Source: DATADD01 sp046262355 (GTDB lineage: Bacteria > Actinomycetota > CADDZG01 > WHSQ01). Taken from it: DNA of 43,065 nucleotides. The stretch lies in the NCBI GenBank assembly GCA_046262355.1, contig JBHEMX010000080.1:1-43065 (forward strand). Reading direction: 5' to 3'. The position numbers and the translations under genes are program-made. Of this stretch, positions 15,324 to 23,404 are shown piece after piece. A model generated the notes under the pieces. That model was given only the letters and a program-made list of their open reading frames with translations. It was not told where the DNA came from and did not search any database. The number at the start of each line of letters is the position of its first letter. Position 1 is the first letter of the stretch.

Positions 15324-15968
15324 ATGCGAGGCGTCGAGGACTACCTGGAGGAGATCAAACGCCTCGAGGAGGACGGCGAGCGCATCACCGCCACGGTTCT
15401 CGCCGGCATCCTGGAGGTGTCGCTGCCGTCCGCGTCCGAGATGCTCAAGCGGCTCGCCGGGGAGGGCTACCTCACGCGCCAGAAGGGCGGAGCGATCCTG
15501 CTGACCCCCGAGGGCCGCCGGCTGGCCCACACGATGCTGCGTCGCCATCGCCTCGTCGAATGCCTGCTCACGGACAAGCTCGGGATGGCGTGGCACGAGG
15601 TGCACAGCGAGGCGCACAAGCTCGAGCACGCGGTCTCGGCGCGCGTCGAGGAGGCGATGGCCAAGGCTCTCGACTATCCCGACTACTGTCCCCACGGTCA
15701 CCCGATCTGTCCCGTCGACCTCCGCCGGACCCGGCGCCTGAGCGATCTCGAGACGGGGGAGAGCGGCGTCGTGTCGCAGGTCTCGGAGCTCAAGGAGGAC
15801 GTGCTTCCGTACCTCGACGGGATGGGGATCCGTCCCGGCGCCGGGGTCGTGCTCAAGGACGCCGCGCCGATGGAGGGCCCGCTCACCGTCGAGACGCCGG
15901 AAGGGGTCGCGTCGCTGGGGCGGGAGCTGGCGGCACTCATCCGAGTGATGGCCGCTCCCGCGCCGTAG
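15324..15968 (+). CDS. DtxR/IdeR/MntR-family metal-dependent repressor
   Basis: A 214-residue regulator with the DtxR layout: winged HTH (VEDYLEEIKRLEEDGERITA, then LPSASEMLKRLAGEGYL), a dimerisation and metal-binding domain (RRHRLVECLLTDKLGMAWHE, EAHKLEHAVS, DYPDYCPHGHPICP) and a C-terminal SH3-like FeoA domain (LKEDVLPYLDGMGIRPGAGV). Metal ligands such as the Cys and His of CPHGHPICP fit iron- or manganese-sensing members. TAAGCT six bases before the ATG suggests a leaderless transcript. It is transcribed away from the M23 peptidase gene. Which metal it senses is not clear. Confidence 0.92.
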   Translation: MRGVEDYLEEIKRLEEDGERITATVLAGILEVSLPSASEMLKRLAGEGYLTRQKGGAILLTPEGRRLAHTMLRRHRLVECLLTDKLGMAWHEVHSEAHKLEHAVSARVEEAMAKALDYPDYCPHGHPICPVDLRRTRRLSDLETGESGVVSQVSELKEDVLPYLDGMGIRPGAGVVLKDAAPMEGPLTVETPEGVASLGRELAALIRVMAAPAP

Positions 15969-16022
15969 CCGCGCGCCATCGTTCGGGGCGCCGGGAGACG
16001 CGCGCGGGCCCGCTCGTCTGCG

Positions 16023-16505
16023 ATGCTGGAACCCATGGAGGCGCCGCTGCATGCAGACCTCGAGCCGCTCGCGTTCCTCTTGGGGACGTGGACCGGCGAG
16101 GGCGTCGGGGACTATCCGACGATCGCTCGTTTCCGCTACAGCGAGGAGATGACCTTCACCCACATCGGGAAGCCCTTCTTCTCCTACTCCCAGCGCACCT
16201 GGTCCCCGGACGGCGGGGCGGCTCTGCATTCCGAGAGCGGTTTCTGGCGCGCCGCTGGCCCCGGTGCGATCGAGGTCGTGTTGGCCCATCCCTTCGGCGT
16301 CGTCGAGATCCAGGAGGGAGGCCTCGAGGGCCGGCGCATCAGTCTGATGAGCAAGACGTTGGCGAGCGCGTCGACGGCGGACCAGGTGGCCGCGGTGACG
16401 CGCTCGTTCGAGGTCGACGGAGACGTCCTGCGCTATACGGTCGACATGGCCGCAGCGGATCAGCCGCTGCAGCGCCACCTCGAGGCAGAGCTCCGGCGCG
16501 CCTGA
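16023..16505 (+). CDS. Nitrobindin-family heme-binding protein (peroxynitrite isomerase-like)
   Basis: A 160-residue beta-barrel of the nitrobindin (FABP/DUF1794) family, which binds ferric heme and converts peroxynitrite to nitrate. The hallmark LLGTWTGEGVGDYPTI is near residue 19 and the C-terminal HLEAEL carries the histidine expected to ligate heme iron. FSYSQRTW and SESGFWR are family segments. The ATG at 16035 (MEAPLHAD) is an equally good start; neither has a clear ribosome binding site. Small, cytosolic and free-standing between dtxR-like and a convergent gene. Confidence 0.9.
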   Translation: MLEPMEAPLHADLEPLAFLLGTWTGEGVGDYPTIARFRYSEEMTFTHIGKPFFSYSQRTWSPDGGAALHSESGFWRAAGPGAIEVVLAHPFGVVEIQEGGLEGRRISLMSKTLASASTADQVAAVTRSFEVDGDVLRYTVDMAAADQPLQRHLEAELRRA

Positions 16506-16528
16506 GGGGGGCCCTCGAGAGCGGCGGC

Positions 16529-16889
16529 TCAGTCCAGAGCGGCGGCCACGAGCGCGCCGGCCGCAGCCGCCGTCGACTCGGTCGCCAGAGCGAGCATCCG
16601 ACGAACCTTGGGGAGGTCGCCGAACCCCGTCAGCGTCGCCAGCGCGTCAGACGCGTCCGCAAGGGCTCCGGCGCGGACCCAGGTTGCTGCCGGCCCCCCG
16701 GCGCTCAATGCGCCGAGCGCCCCGAGACCGAGCGCCAGGTCGCGGCCACCGATGCCGCGCCATGCGAGCCTGAGCTGCCCATCGGCCTCCGCGCCACGCC
16801 TTCGCTGCGGCGCCCGGCGCGACCAGCAGCGCGACGCCGACGGCGGTACGGGTGAGCGCCAGGGCACGGGCGAGATCCCTTCTATCCAT
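16529..16889 (-). pseudogene. DUF4267-like membrane protein gene with one frameshift
   Basis: The N-terminus (MDRRDLARALALTRTAVGVA, then LLVAPGAAAKAWRGG) is in one frame and the matching C-terminus (GRDLALGLGALGAL, RAGALADASDALATL, ending GALVAAALD) is in another. The total length is 361 bases, one more than a multiple of three, so a single inserted base near 16785-16797 explains the break; without it the protein would be about 119 residues with a typical DUF4267 pattern. The ATG overlaps the Nudix stop by eight bases. It may be a real mutation or an assembly error. Confidence 0.7.
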
Positions 16890-17385
16890 CCCTCAACGCC
16901 CTGTGTGCGAGGCGGCGATCGTGGTCCCAGGCCCAGTCCAACCCGTCGAGCTCGTCCTCGCTCACCCATCTCGCCTCCGCGACGTCGTCGCTGGGGGTCG
17001 GCTCTCCCGACACCAGGCGCGCCTTGAACCCGAGCGACACCAGCCACTCGCCCTCGGGGCCGAAGCGGTGCGCCACGGCCTGCACGTAGTCCTCGTGCGC
17101 GACGTCGATGGCGACGCCGAGCTCCTCTCGGACCTCGCGTCTCAGCCCGTCGAGAGGCTGCTCGGCCGCGTGCAGGAAACCGCCCGGCATGTCGAACCGG
17201 CCCTTGTCCGGCGCACGCGCCCGCACGGCCACGAGCACACGGCCTACGCGCACGATGGCGCAGGCGATCGTCGGCGCAGGGTTCCGATACCACGAGCGCT
17301 TGCACGAGCGGCAGCGGCGGGCGCCGTCGCCGTCGGGGTTCTCGAGCGGCGCGCCGCACGCGGCGCAGAACGACAGCGGTCTCAC
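16882..17385 (-). CDS. Nudix hydrolase with zinc ribbon
   Basis: A 167-residue protein. An N-terminal zinc ribbon (CAACG ... CRSCK) precedes a Nudix fold whose box is complete (GGFLHAAEQPLDGLRREVRE then ELGV, with the REVREE core). This layout resembles NADH pyrophosphatase (NudC)-like enzymes but lacks the NudC N-terminal domain. It hydrolyses some nucleoside diphosphate linked to another group; which one is open. The GTG at 17385 overlaps the upstream adenosyltransferase stop as GTGA, and its own stop overlaps the next start, so the three genes form one run. Confidence 0.88.
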   Translation of the reverse strand: MRPLSFCAACGAPLENPDGDGARRCRSCKRSWYRNPAPTIACAIVRVGRVLVAVRARAPDKGRFDMPGGFLHAAEQPLDGLRREVREELGVAIDVAHEDYVQAVAHRFGPEGEWLVSLGFKARLVSGEPTPSDDVAEARWVSEDELDGLDWAWDHDRRLAHRALRDG

Positions 17386-17939
17386 TCGGAGCGCGAGGGC
17401 TCGGCGCGTGCGCCGCGCGCGGCCTCCTCGTAACGCGCGAGCGCGAACAAGAGATCGGAGACTCGGTTGAGGTAGCGAAGGATCTCCGGATCGGGGACCT
17501 CGCCCCGGCGCTGCATCGTTACCGCCCTGCGCTCGGCGCGCCGGGTCGTCGAGCGGGCGAGGTCGAGGCCGGCGGAGCCGGCGGTGGCCCCCGGCAGGAT
17601 GAACTCGTTGGGCAGGGGGTGCTCCTCCACCAGAGCGTCGATGTCTCGCTCCGCCCGCCGCGTCATCTCGGGCGTCACCTTGGAGATCTCCGGCTGCAGC
17701 TTGGCCTGGTTCTCGGGGGACGTCGCGAGCTGTGCGCCGACGACGAACATGTCCCTCTGTAGACGCACGACGATGCTCTCGACGCGCTCCACGAGCCCCC
17801 CGGCGCGCGCCAGGCCGAGGCACGACACGGCCTCGTCGAGGGTCCCGTAGACGTCGGTGCGCGCGTCGTCCTTCTGGACCCGCCCCCCGTAGAGCAGCCC
17901 GGTGGTGCCGTCGTCGCCCTTCTTCGTGTAGATCTTCAT
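17382..17939 (-). CDS. Cob(I)alamin adenosyltransferase, PduO type
   Basis: A 185-residue ATP:cob(I)alamin adenosyltransferase that makes adenosylcobalamin. The N-terminal ATP-binding signature IYTKKGDDGTTGLLYGGRV is at residues 3-21, followed by the helical bundle with VYGTLDEAVSCLGLAR, FILPGATAGSAGLDLARSTT and RRAERRAV plus LRYLNRVSDLLFALAR, the family's arginine-containing active-site helices. Length is normal. It is the first gene of a short leftward run with the Nudix hydrolase. No cobalamin riboswitch is visible in front of it; 17940-18205 holds only weak promoter-like sequence. Confidence 0.95.
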   Translation of the reverse strand: MKIYTKKGDDGTTGLLYGGRVQKDDARTDVYGTLDEAVSCLGLARAGGLVERVESIVVRLQRDMFVVGAQLATSPENQAKLQPEISKVTPEMTRRAERDIDALVEEHPLPNEFILPGATAGSAGLDLARSTTRRAERRAVTMQRRGEVPDPEILRYLNRVSDLLFALARYEEAARGARAEPSRSE

Positions 17940-18205
17940 CGCCCCGACCCTATCCGCGCCCCACTACGCCCCGGCCTCCACCGCCGCTCGTCGGCCGCTC
18001 ACATGTTCTCCACCCGCAGCTCACTCGGGGCCGGCGGGCAGATGTCGCCGTGCGCCGGAACAGCATGCCTGGGCCGGCCGCCCCGGGCGAGCTCTACGAC
18101 CGCCGTCGCAGAGCCGACGCCGCTACCCTTAAGCCGGCCCATCTCAGTATGCTCTGGGCTGGCCTCCCGGCGGGAGGCGCGACCCGGATCGAAGGAGGCA
18201 ATCGG

Positions 18206-19288
18206 TTGCGCACCTCTGGCAAGAGATCACTCGTCCTGCTGTTGGTGGTGTTCGCCCTGCTCGCGGCGGCCTGCGGAGGCGGAGACCCTGCCGAGACGGG
18301 CGACGGCGGAGACGGCGGGGGAGGCGACGCCGCAAGTGACACCGGCGTGGCGCTCGCGTTCGACGTCGGCGGAGTCGGCGACCAGTCGTTCAACGACGCC
18401 GCCAAGCGAGGCCTCGATGCCGCGATCGAGGAAGGGATCATCTCCGAGGACAACACCGACTTCATCGAGCCCAACGCGAGTGGGTCCAACCGCGATGACA
18501 ACGTCGTCAACCTCGCGGACCAGGGCTACGACCTCGTAGCCGCCATCGGCTTCGCATTCTCGCCGGGTATCGACGAGATCGCGGGCGACTACCCCGACGT
18601 GAACTTCACGGTCGTCGACGGCTTCGCGGCCGAAGCCGACAACGTCTCCAACCTCAACTTCAAGGCCGAGGAGGGGTCGTTCCTCGTCGGGGCGGCTGCG
18701 GCGCTCAAGTCCGAGGCCGGCACGATCGGCTTCCTCGGGGGCCAGAAGGGCACCGGACTGATCGAGGCGTTCCAGGCGGGCTTCGAAGCCGGAGCGCGCG
18801 AGGTCGACCCGAACATCGAGATCCTCGTCGAGTACATCGGCGACTCGACCGCGGCATTCAACGACCCGACCAAGGGCGAGGCACTGTCCGCCAAGATGTA
18901 CGACGAGGGCGCCGACGTCATCTACCACGCCGCCGGAGCGTCCGGCGCGGGTCTGTTCAAGGCCTCGGCCGCGGCCCAGAGATGGTCGATCGGCGTCGAC
19001 TCGGACCAGTCGCTCACGGCGAGCCCCGAGCAACGCGAGTGGATCCTCACGTCGATGCTAAAGCGCGTCGACACCGCGATCCACGACGTGATCAAGCAGG
19101 TCGCCGACGAAAACTTCCAGTCAGGGACCCAGATCTTCGGCCTCGCCGAGGACGGCGTCGGTTACGCGGTCAATGAGTACAACGACAACGATGAGCTACT
19201 GTCCCAGGACATCCAGAGCAAGCTGGACGAGCTCAAGCAGCAGATCGTCGACGGCGACATCAAGGTCCCGACGGAGCCCGAGACCTAA
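18206..19288 (+). CDS. BMP-family nucleoside-binding lipoprotein of an ABC importer
   Basis: A 360-residue substrate-binding lipoprotein of the BMP/PnrA family (purine nucleosides in Treponema, BmpA in Bacillus-type importers). A TTG start at 18206 is fixed by AAGGAGG seven bases upstream; the open frame extends farther back without any such site. A signal peptide ends in the lipobox LLAAAC (Cys23), then a Gly/Asp-rich linker and the family motifs AFDVGGVGDQSFNDAAKRG, NLADQGYDLV, VDGFA and NFKAEEGSFLVGAAAAL. It heads a run of importer and nucleoside-breakdown genes, which supports nucleosides as ligand. A short gap (30 bases) follows before the ATPase. Confidence 0.92.
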   Translation: MRTSGKRSLVLLLVVFALLAAACGGGDPAETGDGGDGGGGDAASDTGVALAFDVGGVGDQSFNDAAKRGLDAAIEEGIISEDNTDFIEPNASGSNRDDNVVNLADQGYDLVAAIGFAFSPGIDEIAGDYPDVNFTVVDGFAAEADNVSNLNFKAEEGSFLVGAAAALKSEAGTIGFLGGQKGTGLIEAFQAGFEAGAREVDPNIEILVEYIGDSTAAFNDPTKGEALSAKMYDEGADVIYHAAGASGAGLFKASAAAQRWSIGVDSDQSLTASPEQREWILTSMLKRVDTAIHDVIKQVADENFQSGTQIFGLAEDGVGYAVNEYNDNDELLSQDIQSKLDELKQQIVDGDIKVPTEPET

Positions 19289-19318
19289 GAGCCCGGTCCG
19301 AGCCTCACTCCGACCGAG

Positions 19319-20863
19319 ATGGCGACCGCAAAGACCAAGAGCGACGAAGCGGAGCGCGACGGCGCCCCGCTCATCGCGCTCGAGGGAGTGACCAAGCGCT
19401 TCCCGGGCGTTCTGGCCAACGACAAGGTCGACCTGACGCTGGAGGCCGGAGAGATCCATGCGCTCGTCGGCGAGAACGGCGCCGGGAAGTCGACGCTGAT
19501 GCGGGTCCTCTACGGGCTCTACCCGCCGGACGAGGGACGCATCTTGGTGCGAGGCGAGGAGGTCAAGATCCCGTCGCCGCGAGCCGCCATCGCGCACGGG
19601 ATCGGGATGGTCCACCAGCACTTCATGCTCGTCGACCGGTTCACCGTCGCCGAGAACATCATCCTGGGCGCGGAGGGGGGTGCACTGCTCGACGCCGATG
19701 GGGCTGCCGGCTCGATCGCAGATCTCGCGCGCAACTACGGCTTCAACATCGATCCGCGCGAACGCGTGGAGGAGCTGTCGGTGGGTGAGGAACAGAGGGT
19801 CGAGATACTGAAGGCTCTGTATCGTGGCATCGACGTGTTGATCCTCGACGAGCCGACCGCGGTGCTTACTCCCTCCGAGACGCAGGACCTCTTCGTCAAT
19901 CTCCGCAAGCTCAAAGAGGACGGAAAGACGATCGTCTTCATCAGCCACAAGCTCGACGAGGTGCTCGAGATCGCCGACCGGATAACCGTCCTGAGGCGAG
20001 GCAAGGTAGTCGGCGAGACACGTCCCGCCGAGACGAGCAAGGAGAAGCTCGCCGAGATGATGGTCGGACGAGAGGTGTTGTTCCGCCTTCAGCGACCGCA
20101 AGCCGAGATCGGGGAACCCATATTGAAGACGGAGGGTCTGTCGCTCGGCGACGACCTCCACGACGTCGACCTCGAGGTACATGCGGGAGAGATCCTCGGG
20201 GTCGCCGGCGTCGAGGGCAACGGGCAACGCGAGCTGGCGGAGGTGCTGATAGGGCTCATCCCCCCGAGCGCCGGGACCATCATCATCGACGGCACCGACA
20301 TCACGGGGAAGTCGTGCGCCGAGATGCGCAAGAGAGGCGTCGCCTTCGTGCCCGAGGACAGGCACGAACGCGGACTCGTCCTCAACATGTCCCTGTGGGA
20401 GAACTCCGTTCTGGGCCAGCAGACGGATCCTCGCTACGCGGGCGGCTGGGGCGTGCTCGCGATCAAGAAGATCAAGGAACTGGCGACCCGTCTCATCCGG
20501 CAGTTCGACGTGCGCGCACGGAGCATAAGCGTCACCGCGTCGACCCTGTCGGGAGGCAACCAGCAGAAGCTGATCCTGGCGCGCGAGCTCGACGACGATC
20601 CGCGGCTCTTGATAGCGCACCAGCCGACGCGCGGCCTCGACGTCGGCGCGATCGAGTTCGTCTGGAAGCAACTGCTCGAGCAGAAGGAGCAGGGGCGGGG
20701 GGTGCTCCTGATCTCCGCCGAGCTGGACGAGATCTACGAGCTCTCTGACCGGATACTCACGCTCTACGACGGCCGCATATCCGGCGAGTACACACGCGAC
20801 GCCCCGACAGAGGAGATCGGCATCGGCATGACCGGCGGTCGAGCGAACAAGAAGGCGGGTTAG
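19319..20863 (+). CDS. Nucleoside ABC importer, ATP-binding protein with two ABC domains
   Basis: A 514-residue protein with duplicated ABC modules, as in sugar and nucleoside importers (RbsA/NupO type). Module 1: Walker A GENGAGKST (about residue 48), signature LSVGEEQRVEILKALYRG, Walker B LILDEPTAVLTP. Module 2: the P-loop is degenerate (GVEGNGQREL), signature LSGGNQQKLILARELD, and LLIAHQPTRGLDVG replaces the usual DEP. Such asymmetry is normal in this family. It starts 30 bases past the lipoprotein stop and ends one base before the first permease gene, so the set is one operon. Confidence 0.93.
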   Translation: MATAKTKSDEAERDGAPLIALEGVTKRFPGVLANDKVDLTLEAGEIHALVGENGAGKSTLMRVLYGLYPPDEGRILVRGEEVKIPSPRAAIAHGIGMVHQHFMLVDRFTVAENIILGAEGGALLDADGAAGSIADLARNYGFNIDPRERVEELSVGEEQRVEILKALYRGIDVLILDEPTAVLTPSETQDLFVNLRKLKEDGKTIVFISHKLDEVLEIADRITVLRRGKVVGETRPAETSKEKLAEMMVGREVLFRLQRPQAEIGEPILKTEGLSLGDDLHDVDLEVHAGEILGVAGVEGNGQRELAEVLIGLIPPSAGTIIIDGTDITGKSCAEMRKRGVAFVPEDRHERGLVLNMSLWENSVLGQQTDPRYAGGWGVLAIKKIKELATRLIRQFDVRARSISVTASTLSGGNQQKLILARELDDDPRLLIAHQPTRGLDVGAIEFVWKQLLEQKEQGRGVLLISAELDEIYELSDRILTLYDGRISGEYTRDAPTEEIGIGMTGGRANKKAG

Positions 20864-22018
20864 ATGGCGACGCGCGCCGAGCCGGTGGCAACCCGGCGCG
20901 AGAGGCCTCTGTGGTTGGACCACGTCATCGGCCAGGGCCTCGCTCTCGCGGTTGCGTTCCTGTTCGCCGGGGTGCTCGGCAGCATCATCATCCTGCTCTA
21001 CGACGAGAGCCCCGTCACCGCCTTCCTCACGGTGTGGCGCTTCTCGACCGCGCGCCCGCAGGACTTCGCTCAGGTGCTCGAAAACGCCACCCCGCTGATC
21101 TTCTCCGGCCTCGCCGTGGCCGTGGCGTTCAAAGCGGGGCTGTTCAACATCGGTGTAGAGGGTCAGTACATCGTCGGCATGATGACCGCGTCGACGGTCG
21201 CGCTCGGGCTGCGCTCGCTGCCGGCCGTGATCCTGCTCCCGCTCGTCGTGCTCGCTGCGGTCGCCGGCGCCCTGATCTGGGCGGCGATCCCTGCCCTACT
21301 AAAGGTAAGGACGGGCGCCCACGAGGTCGTCACCACGATCATGCTGAACGGGATCGCGATCAGCCTCGTCGCGTGGACGATCCTCAATCCCCTGCGGAGC
21401 ACGGACAAGGAGTTGATCGACCTCCGCACAGACATCTTCCCCGACGCCGCGCTGGTCCCCAGCATCGCCGGGCCCTTCGGGCTCGACGATGTCATCCCGG
21501 ACTCGGTCCATCTCACGTGGCTGTTCCCGCTGGCGCTCGTCGCCTGCGTCGGCGTGTGGTTCCTAATGTTCAGGACGCGCCTCGGCTACGAGGTCAGAGC
21601 GGTCGGCTCGTCGAGCGGATCGGCCGAGGCGGGCGGCATCTCCATCGGGGCGGCGCAGATCAAGATCTTCCTCATCTCCGGCGCGCTCGCCGGCTTCGTG
21701 GGGCTCAACCACATCCTCGGTGACCAGGGCTACCTCGGAAGCAACTACGAGACGGGCCTCGGCTTCGCCGGCATCGCGGTCGCGTTCCTCGGGCGCAACC
21801 ACCCGGCGGGCATCCCGCTCGCGGCGATCCTCCTCGGCATGCTGCTTAGGGGGCAGGACGGCATCGCGGTGACCACGGACCTTCCCACCGAGATCCTCAT
21901 CATCCTGCAGGGCGTGCTGATCCTCGCGGTCGTCATCGCCTACGAGATCGTGAGCAGAACATTGGCGCGCCGGCGCCAGCGCGAGGTGCGCTTCGAAGAG
22001 TCGGCCTCGGATGCGTAG
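20864..22018 (+). CDS. Nucleoside ABC importer permease 1 (YufP/NupP type)
   Basis: A 384-residue inner-membrane permease of the BPD_transp_2 family. After a charged N-terminus about ten hydrophobic segments follow, beginning QGLALAVAFLFAGVLGSIII. The family patterns LENATPLIFSGLAVAVAFKAG and FNIGVEGQYIVG are at about residues 70-105, and TRLGYEVRAVGSSSGSAEAGG, the cytoplasmic loop that couples to the ATPase, is near residue 240. It begins immediately after the ATPase stop. A second permease follows, the usual heterodimer. Confidence 0.92.
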   Translation: MATRAEPVATRRERPLWLDHVIGQGLALAVAFLFAGVLGSIIILLYDESPVTAFLTVWRFSTARPQDFAQVLENATPLIFSGLAVAVAFKAGLFNIGVEGQYIVGMMTASTVALGLRSLPAVILLPLVVLAAVAGALIWAAIPALLKVRTGAHEVVTTIMLNGIAISLVAWTILNPLRSTDKELIDLRTDIFPDAALVPSIAGPFGLDDVIPDSVHLTWLFPLALVACVGVWFLMFRTRLGYEVRAVGSSSGSAEAGGISIGAAQIKIFLISGALAGFVGLNHILGDQGYLGSNYETGLGFAGIAVAFLGRNHPAGIPLAAILLGMLLRGQDGIAVTTDLPTEILIILQGVLILAVVIAYEIVSRTLARRRQREVRFEESASDA

Positions 22019-22063
22019 CGGCGATGGACGACATCCCCACAGCATGCGGCCGGACGGTAGCTG

Positions 22064-23005
22064 ATGCCCCTGTCCGACCTCGGCGCGACGATCGCCCTCG
22101 GTCTCCGCTACTTCACGATCATCTACCTCACGGGGCTGGGAGGGCTCTTCAGCGAGCGCTCCGGGATCGTGAACATCGGGCTCGAGGGCATCCTCATCGT
22201 CGGCACGGTCATGGGCGCGTGGGGCACCATCGAGTTCGGGCCGTTCGCCGGCCTTCTCATTGGGGCGGGCGCCGGTCTGCTGTTCTCCATGGTGCACGCG
22301 CTCGCGACCGTCACCTTCCGCGTGGACCACATCGTGTCCGGCGTCGTCATCAACGTCGTAGCGATCGGTCTCGCGCGCTTCCTCGCTCAGCTCTTCTTCG
22401 GACAGGCGACGCAGTCAGACCCGGGCATCCCGAACTTCGGCACGGTCGACGTCCCGCTGCTCGACGCTCTCCCTCTGGGGCTGGGCCAGGCCTTCAAGGG
22501 GATGTCGCCGGTGGTCCCCGTCGCCTTCCTGGTCGCGATCCCGGCACTCTTCGTGCTCAACCGCACGCGCTTCGGGCTGCGGCTGCGCTCGGCGGGGGAG
22601 AACCCCGAGGCCGCCCGCACGCTCGGCGTGCGCGTCGCCCCGCTGCGCTACGCCGGAGTGGGGATCTCGGGGGCGCTCGGGGGCCTTGCCGGAGCCTTCC
22701 TCGCGATCGAGATCAACGAGCTCTTCCGCGAGGGCCAGACGCAGGGGCTCGGCTTCATCGCCCTGGCCGCGCTGATCCTGGGGAACTGGCAGCCGCTGCG
22801 TGTGCTCGTCGCCGCGCTGGTCTTCGGCGTCGCTCAGGCGATCCCGCTGCGCTTCAGCGACGCCCCCGTGATCTCGCTGTTGCCCGAGGAATTCATAAGG
22901 ATGCTGCCCTACGTCATCACGATCATCGCGATCGCCGGCTTCGTGGGACGGGTGCAGCCGCCCGCTGCGGCGGGGCGGGCGTATGAGGGCGCCGGGGGCA
23001 CATGA
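22064..23005 (+). CDS. Nucleoside ABC importer permease 2 (YufQ/NupQ type)
   Basis: A 313-residue permease partner of the preceding gene. Family features are YFTIIYLTGLGGLFSERSG, VNIGLEGILIVGTVMG, the coupling loop RTRFGLRLRSAGENPEAART and LGVRVAPLRYAGVGISGALG, and about eight to nine hydrophobic segments. The ATG at 22064 is 45 bases after permease 1. Its stop overlaps the cytidine deaminase ATG as ATGA, so import and catabolism are translationally linked. Confidence 0.92.
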   Translation: MPLSDLGATIALGLRYFTIIYLTGLGGLFSERSGIVNIGLEGILIVGTVMGAWGTIEFGPFAGLLIGAGAGLLFSMVHALATVTFRVDHIVSGVVINVVAIGLARFLAQLFFGQATQSDPGIPNFGTVDVPLLDALPLGLGQAFKGMSPVVPVAFLVAIPALFVLNRTRFGLRLRSAGENPEAARTLGVRVAPLRYAGVGISGALGGLAGAFLAIEINELFREGQTQGLGFIALAALILGNWQPLRVLVAALVFGVAQAIPLRFSDAPVISLLPEEFIRMLPYVITIIAIAGFVGRVQPPAAAGRAYEGAGGT

Positions 23006-23403
23006 ACGTGGATTGGGACGCGCTGCGAGCCGAAGCGGTCGCGGCGATGAGACGAGCGTACGCGCCCTACTCGCGCTTCTCCGTAGGGGCGGCGGCGCTG
23101 GTCGACGACGGCAGGACGGTGACCGGGTGCAACGTCGAGAACGCCTCCTACGGCCTCTCATTGTGCGCTGAGTGTGGCCTCGTGTCGAACCTCGTGAGCT
23201 CGGGAGGAGGACGTCTCGTCGCCGTCTGCTGCGTGGACCCCGACGGCAACCGTCTGGCGCCCTGCGGCCGCTGCAGGCAGGTGCTGCTCGAGATGGGAGG
23301 GCCGGAGCTGCTCGTCGAGACCACCGAGGGCCCTCGCAGCATCGCGTCGCTGCTGCCGGGCGCCTTCTCGGCGCAGGATCTCGACGCTCGCCCCGAGCCC
23401 TGA
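23002..23403 (+). CDS. cdd: Cytidine deaminase
   Basis: A 133-residue tetrameric-type cytidine deaminase that turns (deoxy)cytidine into (deoxy)uridine. FSVGAAALVDDGRTVTGCNV binds the nucleoside, LCAECGLVSNL carries the zinc-binding Cys and the proton-shuttle Glu, and LAPCGRCRQVLLE supplies the two further zinc cysteines. CAECG instead of CAER is normal for actinobacterial members. Located between the importer and the phosphorylases, it routes imported cytidine to the next enzyme. Confidence 0.97.
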   Translation: MNVDWDALRAEAVAAMRRAYAPYSRFSVGAAALVDDGRTVTGCNVENASYGLSLCAECGLVSNLVSSGGGRLVAVCCVDPDGNRLAPCGRCRQVLLEMGGPELLVETTEGPRSIASLLPGAFSAQDLDARPEP

Positions 23404-23404
23404 A

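Noticed and set aside
14477..16855. A 792-codon plus-strand open frame across the M23 peptidase and DtxR genes
   Set aside because: Extremely Arg/Ala/Pro-rich, crosses clearly coding genes on both strands and shows no domain.
17732..18205. An N-terminal extension of the nucleoside-binding lipoprotein
   Set aside because: It is antisense to the adenosyltransferase gene and would bury the signal peptide; TTG at 18206 has AAGGAGG at the right distance.
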